Positions 32,683 through 41,225 are shown, numbered from the stretch's first letter. The stretch is 64,000 nt of DNA from Streptomyces ferrugineus (GCF_015160855.1 NZ_CP063373.1:1922001-1986000); one strand, 5' to 3'. Notes: a model not told the origin generated them from the sequence alone. Translations and numbers: made by a program.

Positions 32683-35403
32683 GTGTCGGAAAACAAAGAA
32701 CCCCACGTAGCGAAGTTCGTTTACGACTTCACCGAGGGAAACAAGGACCTCAAGGACCTCCTGGGTGGCAAGGGAGCCAACCTCGCCGAGATGACCAACC
32801 TGGGGCTCCCTGTTCCCCCGGGCTTCACGATCACGACGGAAGCCTGCAAGGTCTACCTCGACAGCGGCGAGGAGCCCGCGGCACTGCGTGACGAGGTGAG
32901 TGCGCACCTCGACGCCCTCGAATCCCGCATGGGCAAGAAGCTCGGTCAGCCCGACAACCCGCTGCTGGTCTCGGTCCGCTCCGGCGCGAAGTTCTCCATG
33001 CCCGGCATGATGGACACGGTCCTCAACATCGGACTCTCCGACAAGTCCGTGAAGGGCCTCGCCGACCAGGCCGGCGACGAGCGGTTCGCGTGGGACTCCT
33101 ACCGACGCCTCATCCAGATGTTCGGCAAGACCGTCCTCGGCGTCGACGGCGACCTCTTCGAAGAGGCCCTCGACAAGGCCAAGGACGCCAAGAAGGTCAC
33201 GGTCGACACCGACCTGGAGGCCGCCGACCTGAAGAAACTGGTCACCGCCTTCAAGAAGATCGTCAAGAAGGAGGCGGGCCGGGACTTCCCGCAGGACCCG
33301 CGCGAGCAGATGGACCTCGCCATCAAGGCGGTCTTCGACTCCTGGAACGGCGACCGGGCCAAGCTCTACCGCCGCCAGGAGCGCATCCCCGGCGACCTGG
33401 GCACGGCCGTGAACGTCTGCTCGATGGTCTTCGGCAACCTGGGCCCCGACTCCGGCACGGGCGTCGCCTTCACCCGTGACCCCGCCTCGGGCCACCAGGG
33501 CGTCTATGGCGACTACCTCCAGAACGCCCAGGGCGAGGACGTGGTCGCGGGCATCCGCAACACCGTGCCGCTCGCGGAGCTGGAGTCGATCGACAAGAAG
33601 TCGTACGACCAGCTCATGCAGATCATGGAGACCCTGGAGAACCACTACAAGGACCTCTGCGACATCGAGTTCACCATCGAGCGCGGTCAGCTGTGGATGC
33701 TCCAGACCCGGGTCGGCAAGCGCACGGCGGGCGCGGCCTTCCGTATCGCGACCCAGCTCGTCGACCAGGGCCTGATCGACGAGGCGGAGGCGCTCCAGCG
33801 CGTCAACGGCGCCCAGCTCGCGCAGCTGATGTTCCCGAAGTTCGACGACGAGGCGAAGGTCGAGCAGGTCGGCCGGGGCATCGCGGCCTCGCCCGGCGCG
33901 GCGGTCGGCAAGGCGGTCTTCGACTCGTACACGGCCGTGAAGTGGTCGCGCTCGGGCGAGAAGGTCATCCTGGTCCGCCGTGAGACCAACCCCGACGACC
34001 TCGACGGCATGATCGCGGCGGAAGGCATCCTGACCTCCCGCGGCGGCAAGACGTCCCACGCGGCCGTGGTCGCGCGCGGCATGGGCAAGACGTGCGTGTG
34101 CGGCGCGGAGGAGCTGGAGGTCGACACCAAGCGGCGCCGGATGACGGTCCCCGGCGGACACGTGGTGGAGGAAGGCGACGTCATCTCGATCGACGGCTCG
34201 TCCGGCAAGGTCTACCTGGGCGAGGTCCCGGTGGTCCCGTCCCCCGTCGTGGAGTACTTCGAGGGCCGGATGCACGCGGGCGCCCAGGACGCCGACGAAC
34301 TGGTCGAGGCCGTGCACCGCATCATGGCCTTCGCCGACCGCAAGCGCCGCCTGCGGGTGCGCGCCAACGCGGACAACGCCGAGGACGCGCTGCGCGCCCG
34401 TCGTTTCGGCGCGCAGGGCATCGGTCTGTGCCGCACCGAGCACATGTTCCTCGGCGACCGCCGTGAGCTGGTCGAGCGGCTGATCCTGGCCGACACGGAG
34501 GCCGAGCGCGAGGAGAGCCTGAAGGCGCTGCTGCCGCTCCAGAAGAAGGACTTCGTCGAGCTGTTCTCGGCGATGGACGGCCTCCCGGTGACGATCCGTC
34601 TCCTCGACCCGCCGCTGCACGAGTTCCTGCCCGACATCACGGAGCTGTCGGTGCGTGTCGCGTTGGCGGAGTCCCGCCAGGAGCCGCACGAGAACGAACT
34701 GCGCCTGCTCCAGGCGGTGCACCGGCTGCACGAGCAGAACCCGATGCTGGGTCTGAGGGGTGTGCGTTTGGGTCTTGTGATCCCGGGCCTGTTCACGATG
34801 CAGGTCCGCGCGATCGCGGAAGCGGCCGCCGAGCGCAAGAACGCCAAGGGCGACCCGCGCGCCGAGATCATGATCCCGCTCGTCGGCACCGTCCAGGAGC
34901 TGGAGATCGTCCGCGAGGAGGCCGACCAGGTCATCGCGGAGGTCGAGGCGCGGACCGGCGCGAAGCTGAAGCTGTCGATCGGCACGATGATCGAACTGCC
35001 GCGCGCCGCGCTGACGGCAGGTCAGATCGCGGAAGCGGCGGAGTTCTTCTCCTTCGGCACGAACGACCTCACCCAGACGGTGTGGGGCTTCAGCCGGGAC
35101 GACGTGGAGGCCTCGTTCTTCACGGCGTACCTGGAGAAGGGCATCTTCGGCGTCAGCCCGTTCGAGACGATCGACAAGGACGGCGTGGGTTCGTTGGTCG
35201 CAGCGGCGGCGAAGGCGGGCCGGGAGACCCGCCCCGACCTGAAGCTCGGCGTCTGCGGCGAGCACGGCGGCGACCCCGAGTCGGTCCACTTCTTCCACGA
35301 GGTCGGCCTCGACTACGTCTCCTGCTCGCCGTTCCGGATCCCGGTGGCCCGACTGGAGGCCGGCCGGGCCGCGACCCAGTCGGAGGGCAGCGACCACCGC
35401 TAG
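32683..35403 (+). CDS. ppdK: Pyruvate phosphate dikinase
   Basis: 906 residues from GTG 32683. An N-terminal ATP-grasp domain (GGKGANLAEM, TRVGKRTAGAAFRI) is followed by the swivelling His domain (GGKTSHAAVVARGMGKTCVCG, phosphorylated His459) and the PEP/pyruvate barrel (LCRTEHMF, catalytic Cys858 in GVCGEHGG). It interconverts pyruvate + ATP + Pi and PEP + AMP + PPi, supporting gluconeogenesis or glycolysis-like flux. Tandem hairpins follow the gene. Confidence 0.97.
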   Translation: MSENKEPHVAKFVYDFTEGNKDLKDLLGGKGANLAEMTNLGLPVPPGFTITTEACKVYLDSGEEPAALRDEVSAHLDALESRMGKKLGQPDNPLLVSVRSGAKFSMPGMMDTVLNIGLSDKSVKGLADQAGDERFAWDSYRRLIQMFGKTVLGVDGDLFEEALDKAKDAKKVTVDTDLEAADLKKLVTAFKKIVKKEAGRDFPQDPREQMDLAIKAVFDSWNGDRAKLYRRQERIPGDLGTAVNVCSMVFGNLGPDSGTGVAFTRDPASGHQGVYGDYLQNAQGEDVVAGIRNTVPLAELESIDKKSYDQLMQIMETLENHYKDLCDIEFTIERGQLWMLQTRVGKRTAGAAFRIATQLVDQGLIDEAEALQRVNGAQLAQLMFPKFDDEAKVEQVGRGIAASPGAAVGKAVFDSYTAVKWSRSGEKVILVRRETNPDDLDGMIAAEGILTSRGGKTSHAAVVARGMGKTCVCGAEELEVDTKRRRMTVPGGHVVEEGDVISIDGSSGKVYLGEVPVVPSPVVEYFEGRMHAGAQDADELVEAVHRIMAFADRKRRLRVRANADNAEDALRARRFGAQGIGLCRTEHMFLGDRRELVERLILADTEAEREESLKALLPLQKKDFVELFSAMDGLPVTIRLLDPPLHEFLPDITELSVRVALAESRQEPHENELRLLQAVHRLHEQNPMLGLRGVRLGLVIPGLFTMQVRAIAEAAAERKNAKGDPRAEIMIPLVGTVQELEIVREEADQVIAEVEARTGAKLKLSIGTMIELPRAALTAGQIAEAAEFFSFGTNDLTQTVWGFSRDDVEASFFTAYLEKGIFGVSPFETIDKDGVGSLVAAAAKAGRETRPDLKLGVCGEHGGDPESVHFFHEVGLDYVSCSPFRIPVARLEAGRAATQSEGSDHR

Positions 35404-35408
35404 GCCTG

Positions 35409-35460
35409 ACGGCCACGAACAGGTTCGACGGCCACGAACAGGCCCAACGGCCACGAAGAC
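35409..35460 (+). repeat. Three 19-bp tandem repeats after ppdK
   Basis: Units beginning ACGGCCACGAA start at 35409, 35428 and 35447; the first two share ACGGCCACGAACAGG, while the third diverges after ACGGCCACGAA. They lie directly after the ppdK stop and before the terminator hairpin. No dyad is formed, so they look like slippage products. Confidence 0.7.
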
Positions 35461-35461
35461 C

Positions 35462-35513
35462 CCGGAGCCGCCGCCCGTCCCCGACCCTCAAGACCGATGG
35501 GCGGCGGCTCCGG
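35462..35513. terminator. Main terminator after ppdK
   Basis: CCGGAGCCGCCGCCC (35462-35476) pairs perfectly with GGGCGGCGGCTCCGG (35499-35513), a 15-bp stem with a 22-base loop. A second hairpin, GAGGGCGGCA (35523-35532) with TGCCGCCCTC (35546-35555), follows as a backup. Confidence 0.88.
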
Positions 35514-35767
35514 ATCACCAAGGAGGGCGGCATCCTGTGCGGGGGTGCCGCCCTCTCGTGCATTGTCTGCAGAGACTGTCAAGCTAAGTCGCTGACCAGG
35601 CTGGATGACGTTTGCTGGCGTTGGTTGTCGTTGAACCCGCCTGACGCCGTCGTGCCCTCGTTGTGCCCTCCGGGCGCGGCTGAGGCTGCGGATCACTGCA
35701 GACGGGTTGCTGCTATGGACGCTCTCCACCTTGCTCGCCGCGTCCAGGCAGCAGGTACACCCAAGCC

Positions 35768-36685
35768 ATGACAGAGACGGCGGAGCGTGGTTCGACTGAC
35801 GACTTCCACCGTATGAACGGCCACCTCTGGCAGGTCTACCAACTGGCCCGCTCGAAGGGCTCCGTCACCAGGGTCGTTCGGGACCAACTCGCCGCATTGA
35901 ACGATGCTTTGAAGACTGACTACTCGCGCCGATCTGACGCTCTGTGCGAGGCAGCTGGAGATCTCTTCCAGCTCGCCGGGGAACTGGCCTTCGACGGCAA
36001 TCGGTACACAGAAGCGGCAGCCGCCTACACCGTTGCGGCCTCGGCCAGCAATAATGCGCGCGCTTTTGACCTCTGGGCCTGTGCGCTGGTCCGGCATGCG
36101 TACGTGGACGTGTACGAGAAGCGGTTCAATGAGGCCGCGAGCGTGCTTGAAGCTGCGCGGAGGATCGCAGTGCGTGGCGACAGTTCCCTGTCAACGCGGC
36201 ACTGGGTCGCTTCGGTACAGGCTGAGGCCTATGCCGGCCTACGGGACTTCGACGAGTGTGAGCGCGCGCTCGACGAGGCCCAACGCGTCGATGATCTGAC
36301 AGGCCCCATCCACAACGGTGGATGGCTGCGCTTCGACGGATCGCGCCTCGCCGAGGAGCGTGGCGCCCGGTACCTCCAACTCGGACGCCTCGACCTGGCG
36401 GAATCAACACTCCAGAGTGCGCTCAATTCGGAAGCACTGTCCAAGGGCATGTCCTTCCGGCGTCGCGGTGCCGTCCTGACAGACCTCGCGGCGATCGGAG
36501 CGAAGCGCCGAGACGTCGAGCAGGCCGTGACCTATGCCCGCGAGGCACTCCGACTGGCTCAGCAGTCAGGCTCCGGATACGTCGCCCGTAGACTCCAAGC
36601 GCTGCAAGTGGAGCTCGGTTTGCTGGGCCGGGATCGCCGTGTGACGGAACTGGGCGCCGAGATCGGCGTCTTGTGCTCGACCTGA
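35768..36685 (+). CDS. TPR protein related to XRE-type regulators, without HTH
   Basis: 305 residues, mostly helical tetratricopeptide-like units (AAGDLFQLAGELAFDGNRYTEAAAAY, ARRIAVRGDSSLSTRHWVASVQAEAYAGLRDF). This matches the C-terminal half of Streptomyces XRE/TPR regulators, which usually have a DNA-binding domain of about 100 residues in front; here none is present and no HTH can be read upstream. Either the gene is truncated or it is a stand-alone partner of the next gene. GC is lower than in ppdK, suggesting an acquired patch. No clear ribosome site precedes ATG 35768. Confidence 0.75.
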   Translation: MTETAERGSTDDFHRMNGHLWQVYQLARSKGSVTRVVRDQLAALNDALKTDYSRRSDALCEAAGDLFQLAGELAFDGNRYTEAAAAYTVAASASNNARAFDLWACALVRHAYVDVYEKRFNEAASVLEAARRIAVRGDSSLSTRHWVASVQAEAYAGLRDFDECERALDEAQRVDDLTGPIHNGGWLRFDGSRLAEERGARYLQLGRLDLAESTLQSALNSEALSKGMSFRRRGAVLTDLAAIGAKRRDVEQAVTYAREALRLAQQSGSGYVARRLQALQVELGLLGRDRRVTELGAEIGVLCST

Positions 36686-36699
36686 CGAGAGGGGTAGGC

Positions 36700-37062
36700 A
36701 TGCCGCAGACCGAGGGTGCTCGGCTGTTCCGGGAAACGTGGATCGCGGGGGTGCGCAAGCACTTCCCCGGCGAGCCGAAGCCGAGCTACGTGACACCTTG
36801 GGAGGACACGCCTCAGTGGGAGCGTGAGGCTGCGGGTGCCGTGTTCGCACAGGTTCGCCAGTTCCTCGACCTGAGCGGAGGCCACGCGGCACGACTCACG
36901 CGTGAGCAGAAGGGCCGCTTCGTCGCGACCTGTTGGACGGCTCAGATGTACAAGCACTTCGAGGACCCGAAGCCGGGCTACGTCGCCGACTGGCCGGACC
37001 TGCCGGACTGGCAGAAGGAAACGGACTCCGACATCTTCGAGGCCATTGAGGAAGCCGTCTGA
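36700..37062 (+). CDS. 120-aa protein with an internal duplication
   Basis: ATG 36700 preceded by GAGAGGGG. Two similar units occur: RKHFPGEPKPSYVTPWEDTPQWE (about residues 18-40) and YKHFEDPKPGYVADWPDLPDWQ (about residues 86-107), each followed by an acidic helix (AAGAVFAQV, DSDIFEAIEEA). The doubled W and PKP-YV pattern suggests a repeat fold. I do not recognise a function. It lies 14 bp after the TPR gene on the same strand, so the two are probably co-expressed. Confidence 0.8.
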   Translation: MPQTEGARLFRETWIAGVRKHFPGEPKPSYVTPWEDTPQWEREAAGAVFAQVRQFLDLSGGHAARLTREQKGRFVATCWTAQMYKHFEDPKPGYVADWPDLPDWQKETDSDIFEAIEEAV

Positions 37063-37093
37063 GCGCTCGGGCTCGCCCGCCGAGTGCTCGCAA

Positions 37094-37267
37094 CTACCCC
37101 CGCGCAGCCGGGCCCGTACACGACCGAACCCAGAATGCGTTCACCGGAACGGTGGGCCAGAACATGTAGTCGACGGCATAGCCGTACGGGCCGAGAATGC
37201 GTACCCACCCGTCCAGCGAGTACATCCACCGCACCGACCATATCGACTGAGCCGGTCCCGCCCGCAC
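37094..37267 (-). CDS. Possible small or remnant Trp/Tyr-rich protein
   Basis: A frame from GTG 37267 to TAG 37094 encodes 57 residues (VRAGPAQSIWSVRWMYSL...) rich in Trp, Tyr and Phe with strong codon bias toward G/C third positions. It has no clear ribosome site. It reads like the end of a membrane or secreted protein, probably a gene fragment left in the 295-bp gap between the duplicated-repeat gene and the NUDIX gene. It could equally be chance coding. Confidence 0.3.
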   Translation of the reverse strand: MRAGPAQSIWSVRWMYSLDGWVRILGPYGYAVDYMFWPTVPVNAFWVRSCTGPAARG

Positions 37268-37357
37268 CAGGCCTTCGGACGAGCCGGTTCGGGCGGCCGA
37301 TCCCGTCCCGGGTGGCGGCGTTCGGGCGTGCGTCGGCGGCGTGCTGCGGCACCGCGG

Positions 37358-37849
37358 TCAGGGGAGCCGCCCTTCCCGCAGGCACACGACGGTTCCGGTG
37401 CGGGCGGCGGTGTGCAGGGCGGTGAGCGTCGGCAGGTGTGCCGTCAGGGGTGTGGTCTCCAACTCGGGCAGGGAGAAGAGGCCGTTCTGGTCGTGCTCGG
37501 GGCTGTGCCTGACCGTCTGCCCGGCTGCGAGGGTGCCGCCGTGGAAGAAGAAGTCGATCACCGGGCCCGTTCCCTTCACGTCGGCTCGGTGGTCGTAGCC
37601 GAGGAACCGAAGAGGCTGGTCGAGGACGATGCCGGTCTCCTCGTACAGTTCTCGGCGTGCGGCTGTCGGCGGGTCCTCCCCGTGGTCGAGCATTCCGCCC
37701 GGCAGCCACCAGGTCCCGGCACTCGGCTGGCCCTCGGCGTAGCGCAGCAGCAGGATGCGGCCCTCGGGGTCCAGGAGCAGCACGCAGGACGCGGCGATGG
37801 CCTGCGGAAGGGTTCTGATCCACTCCTCGCGCGGCAGCACCGGCTCCAT
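37358..37849 (-). CDS. NUDIX hydrolase
   Basis: 163 residues. The NUDIX box Gx5Ex7REUxEExGU is intact: GG...HGE...RRELYEETGI (about residues 51-74). Such enzymes cleave nucleoside diphosphates linked to another group; the substrate cannot be read here. It follows, after one base, a 22-codon reading frame with a strong ribosome site that may couple its translation. Confidence 0.9.
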   Translation of the reverse strand: MEPVLPREEWIRTLPQAIAASCVLLLDPEGRILLLRYAEGQPSAGTWWLPGGMLDHGEDPPTAARRELYEETGIVLDQPLRFLGYDHRADVKGTGPVIDFFFHGGTLAAGQTVRHSPEHDQNGLFSLPELETTPLTAHLPTLTALHTAARTGTVVCLREGRLP

Positions 37850-37850
37850 G

Positions 37851-37919
37851 TCAGGCCTCCCGGGCGGTGTGAGCGGCGTCGCCGAACCGGATCGTGGTCT
37901 GCCACGCGGTCGTGTCCAC
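37851..37919 (-). CDS. 22-aa leader peptide upstream of NUDIX gene
   Basis: GTG 37919 is preceded by AAGGAGGG at good spacing and encodes VDTTAWQTTIRFGDAAHTAREA, stopping one base before the NUDIX ATG. Part of the ribosome site (AAGGA) belongs to the right arm of a perfect 16-bp hairpin, so access for ribosomes may depend on that hairpin opening. The product matches no family I know. It is either a regulatory leader or a short functional peptide. Confidence 0.6.
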   Translation of the reverse strand: MDTTAWQTTIRFGDAAHTAREA

Positions 37920-37930
37920 GTCGGTGTCCC

Positions 37931-37973
37931 TCCTTCGGGTGGGCGAGGCGGGGTGAGTCGCCCACCCGAAGGA
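37931..37973. promoter_or_regulatory. Perfect 16-bp inverted repeat covering the leader ribosome site
   Basis: TCCTTCGGGTGGGCGA (37931-37946) pairs with TCGCCCACCCGAAGGA (37958-37973) over an 11-base loop. On the minus strand it ends with AAGGA, which with the following GGG is the ribosome site of the 22-codon frame. It also lies 35 bp after the stop of the Excalibur gene and may be its terminator. Confidence 0.75.
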
Positions 37974-38007
37974 ACGCGGCGTGGCGCAGATGGTCACCGG
38001 CAGGGCA

Positions 38008-38475
38008 TCAGCGGGGGGCGCGACGCCTGCGCACCGCCAGCAGCACCCCACCGCCGGCGAGCAGGGCAGCCGCCCCGCCGGCCGCGATGTACGGCGTGCT
38101 GTCGTCGCCACCGGTCGCGGCCAGGTCGGTGCCGTCCTGCCCCGTCCCGTCGCCGGACGTCGCCTCGTCGGACGTCGCCTCGTCGGACGTCCCATCGTCG
38201 GACGTCGTGCCGTCCCCGGCGCCGGACCCCGCCCCCTGGTCCTCCGCCGGCACGAAGTCCGCGGGCGGCTTGTCGCAGCCGATGCCGTCCTTGTCGCGGT
38301 CCAGGTGGGAGCCGTAATGCTCGTCGCCCGCACGGATGTTGGCGTACCCGTTGGCATACGCCTCGGTGCAGTTCTCGAACGGGTGGTTCCCGTCGTGCGC
38401 TGCGGCCACCGACGGCAAGGCGGCGAGGGCCAGCGCGGCGACGGCGATGGCGCCGGGCTTGCGGAGCAGGTTCAC
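38008..38475 (-). CDS. Excalibur-domain surface protein with LAxTG sorting signal
   Basis: 155 residues from GTG 38475 (GGAAGGA upstream). Signal peptide to about residue 28, then an Excalibur calcium-binding domain (FENCTEAYANGY...HLDRDKDGIGCD), a Thr/Ser/Asp-rich stalk of SDEAT repeats, and a C-terminal sorting signal: LAATG, a membrane segment and RRRR. LAxTG is the motif used by class E sortases of Streptomyces, so it should be covalently wall-bound. A class F sortase lies further right at 59304, but the cognate class E enzyme is not in the window. Confidence 0.9.
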   Translation of the reverse strand: MNLLRKPGAIAVAALALAALPSVAAAHDGNHPFENCTEAYANGYANIRAGDEHYGSHLDRDKDGIGCDKPPADFVPAEDQGAGSGAGDGTTSDDGTSDEATSDEATSGDGTGQDGTDLAATGGDDSTPYIAAGGAAALLAGGGVLLAVRRRRAPR

Positions 38476-38664
38476 GGAGCGTCCTTCCAAGTTCGTGGTG
38501 ATATCGGCGCTCATGATCGGGAATCTTCGATCGGCCGGATATGAGGTGACGAACGTAGTAAGGAGCTGTAGTTGCGGGGGAGTTATGAAGGACCTGTGAT
38601 GCGAACGTGACGTGACCGGAAGGTAGCTCTCCGTGTGGAGCTTGCCCTTCCGGTCCCGTTGCGC

Positions 38665-40431
38665 TCAGCCCACGAGTGGTGGGCGCTCCGCGTACTCGTC
38701 GTAACCGCCGGGCCGGGGGCGGGTGTCCAGGTAGAACCACTCGGCGTCCGGACCGGGAGCCGGGGACGGAGGTGCCGCCGGAGGCTCGGGCGCCGCGACG
38801 ACAGGTGGCTCCGGCTTGGCGGGCCCCGGCATCAGCAGTTCCACCCGCAGCCCCAGTCCTCGTTGCTGCGCCGTGAACTCCTCCACCTGGTTCCGGCAGG
38901 CGTGGTCAAGATGGGTCACGCCGGTCAGGTCCAGGCGGATGCGCGGCTTGCCCGCGGATGCCGCCGACTCCAGTGCCTCGATGACCTGCGGGAGCCGTAG
39001 GAACGTCGCGTTGCCGGCCATGACCACCTTCGCGGTGTCGTCCTCGACGTGCTGCCGGATCACCGTCCGCGACATGCGCAGGGCTGCCAGCACGATCCCG
39101 GCCGCGAGGCCGATGAGGACGCCCTCCAGCAGTGCCGTCGCCACGATGACCAGCGTCGTCACCGTCATGACGACGAACTCGCCCCGGTCCTGGCGCCACA
39201 GCTTGGGGAACTCCTCCGGCGCGAACAGCTTCCAGCCGCTGTGCACCAGCACGCCCGCGAGCACCGAGATCGGGATCAGGGCCAGGACCTGCGGCAGCAG
39301 CAGCGCGAAGGCCAGCAGCCACAGGCCGTGCAGGGTGCGGGAGATACGCGTCTTGGCGCCGGCCTGGACGTTCGCCGAGCTGCGGGCCACGACCGCCGTG
39401 ATCGGCAGCGCGCCGAGGATGCCCGCGACCGTGTTGCCGGCGCCCTGGGCTATGAGCTCGGTGTTGTAGCGGGTGCGCGGTCCGCTGTGCATACGGTCCA
39501 CGGCGGCCGCGGTGAACAGGCTCTCCGCCGACGCGATCACCGTGAAGGTGAGGATGGACGTGAGGATCGCGGCGTCCGCCAGCCCAGAGAACTCCGCTGC
39601 CCCCGGCACCCGCACCGACTCCAGCAGATTGCCGACCTGGAGCGTCTTGACGTCCACGCCGGGCAGCGCGGCGACCGCGATGCCGATGCCGACGGCCACC
39701 AGCGCGGCGGGGATCCGCTTCGCCGGGCCCGGCACCTTCTTCCACAGGAAGCTCAACATGATCGTCGCGATGCCGAGCAGTGTGGCGATCATCGCCTGGG
39801 GGTTGGTCAGGATGTCGGCGAACAGGCCCGGGATGCCCGCCATGTTCTCGATCGGGGTGCCGGGGGCCTTGGCGTCGGCCATCGGGTACGCCTGGCTGAA
39901 CATCAGCGGCAGACCGATGCCCGCCAGCATGCCCTGGACCACGGCGAGGGAGATCGCCTGGAACATCCGGCCGAGGCGTACGACCCCGAGGACGATCTGC
40001 AGGATGCCCGAGAACAGCACGATCACGCCGAGCGTCGCCACCCCGTGCTCCAGCACCGTCTCCGCGACCAGCGCGGCGAGCCCGGCGGCCGGCCCGCTGA
40101 CCTGGAGCGTGCTGCCCCGCACCGCGCCGACGACCAGGCCGCCGATCACCCCGGAGATGATCCCGAGCTCGGCGGGGACACCGGAGGCCACGGCCACCCC
40201 GATGCACAGCGGCAGGGCGACCAGGAAGACGACCAGGGAGGCGGTGATCTCGTTGGCGAGGTCGGGCCGCGTCCTTTCGCCCTTCAGCCGCCCCGCGTCC
40301 TTGGGCTTCTCCGCGTTCCCGCCCCGCGCCACCTTCTCCGCGTTCCCGCCCCGCGCCACCTGCTCCGCGCCCCCGCCCCACGGCACGCTCACCTTCGTGC
40401 GGGTACGGCCCCGCGCATGCGCCCCGCTCAT
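38665..40431 (-). CDS. SulP-family bicarbonate/sulfate transporter with STAS domain
   Basis: 588 residues. About 11-12 membrane segments (DLANEITASLVVFLVALPLCIG, GAVRGSTLQVSGPAAGLAAL) are followed by a C-terminal STAS domain (KVVMAGNATFLRLPQVIEALESA, then THLDHACRNQVEEF) and a Pro-rich tail. The N-terminus has three 9-residue repeats of GGxAExxxx. Its start overlaps the stop of a beta-carbonic anhydrase gene, so it most likely moves bicarbonate, like cyanobacterial BicA and other CA-linked SulPs. Confidence 0.92.
   Translation of the reverse strand: MSGAHARGRTRTKVSVPWGGGAEQVARGGNAEKVARGGNAEKPKDAGRLKGERTRPDLANEITASLVVFLVALPLCIGVAVASGVPAELGIISGVIGGLVVGAVRGSTLQVSGPAAGLAALVAETVLEHGVATLGVIVLFSGILQIVLGVVRLGRMFQAISLAVVQGMLAGIGLPLMFSQAYPMADAKAPGTPIENMAGIPGLFADILTNPQAMIATLLGIATIMLSFLWKKVPGPAKRIPAALVAVGIGIAVAALPGVDVKTLQVGNLLESVRVPGAAEFSGLADAAILTSILTFTVIASAESLFTAAAVDRMHSGPRTRYNTELIAQGAGNTVAGILGALPITAVVARSSANVQAGAKTRISRTLHGLWLLAFALLLPQVLALIPISVLAGVLVHSGWKLFAPEEFPKLWRQDRGEFVVMTVTTLVIVATALLEGVLIGLAAGIVLAALRMSRTVIRQHVEDDTAKVVMAGNATFLRLPQVIEALESAASAGKPRIRLDLTGVTHLDHACRNQVEEFTAQQRGLGLRVELLMPGPAKPEPPVVAAPEPPAAPPSPAPGPDAEWFYLDTRPRPGGYDEYAERPPLVG
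40304..40386 (-). repeat. 27-bp in-frame repeats in SulP N-terminus
   Basis: Three units of about 27 bp encode GGGAEQVAR, GGNAEKVAR and GGNAEKPKD, near residues 19-45 of the transporter. Two of them are almost identical at the DNA level, so copy number may vary between strains. Confidence 0.75.
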
Positions 40432-41033
40432 CCGGCGTGCACCCGGAACCGCCCGTCGCCCTCCAGCTCATGCACCTGCCCGGTGTCGACCTCGTAGTAC
40501 CAGCCGTGCAGCCGCAGCCGCCCGCCGTCCTGCCGCTGCCGTACGACCGGATAAGTCCGCAGTACGGAGAGCTGGTTGACGACATTGCCCTGGGCCACGT
40601 CGGGCAGCGACGGGTCGTCGGAGGCGGTGGTGAGGACCGGCGTCAGTTCGGGGCGGGCCAGTCCGAGCCAGGCGTCCACGCCGGGCAGCGCGGACAGGTC
40701 GTCGCCGGACTTCAGCGCGCCCATCGCGCCGCAGTGTGAGTGACCGCACACGACGATGTCCTGAACCCCGAGCACCTCCAGTGCGTACTCGATGGTGGCC
40801 GCCTCCCCGGACGCGCCAGGGCTGCCGTACGGCGGCACGATATTGCCCGCGTTGCGCAGCTCGAATATCTCTCCGGGGCGTGCGCCGGTAATCAGGGCGG
40901 GTATGACCCGGGAGTCCGAGCAGGTAATGAAAAGCGCCTCGGGATATTGCCCCTCGGCCAGTTTCCGGTATTCGCCGCTCTCGAAATCGACCCTGCGCCT
41001 GAACGATCGGGCCCGGTCCAGCAGTGCCTTCAA
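40428..41033 (-). CDS. Beta-carbonic anhydrase
   Basis: 201 residues from TTG 41033, chosen because GAGGAGG lies five bases upstream; a longer frame to 41159 has no site. Zinc ligands are readable in CSDSR (Cys, Asp-Arg dyad) and GHSHCG (His and Cys). It interconverts CO2 and bicarbonate. It overlaps the SulP gene by 4 bp (ATGA), suggesting that the enzyme supplies or drains bicarbonate at the transporter. The 192 bp upstream, shared with the divergent response regulator, is the likely promoter. Confidence 0.93.
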   Translation of the reverse strand: MKALLDRARSFRRRVDFESGEYRKLAEGQYPEALFITCSDSRVIPALITGARPGEIFELRNAGNIVPPYGSPGASGEAATIEYALEVLGVQDIVVCGHSHCGAMGALKSGDDLSALPGVDAWLGLARPELTPVLTTASDDPSLPDVAQGNVVNQLSVLRTYPVVRQRQDGGRLRLHGWYYEVDTGQVHELEGDGRFRVHAG

Positions 41034-41225
41034 CGATGCCTCCTCGGCTGGGAGTTCGACCTGTTCACAGGACCGTAGACGAGCCGAGACCAGAGGAAGG
41101 TTAAGTAAAGACCAGAGCGCGTCCAGTAATTGGACATTCTTTGTCGCAATGCCCGGCAAGCGCTTGTCTCTTGTAGCGTGTGGACGTCAGGGCAGAGAAT
41201 GTGAATTCACGGAGAGACAGGACGC

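Noticed and set aside
35560..35767. Possible attachment site or missing HTH exon before the TPR gene
   Set aside because: No tRNA, integrase or matching direct repeat was found, and no helix-turn-helix could be read in any frame.
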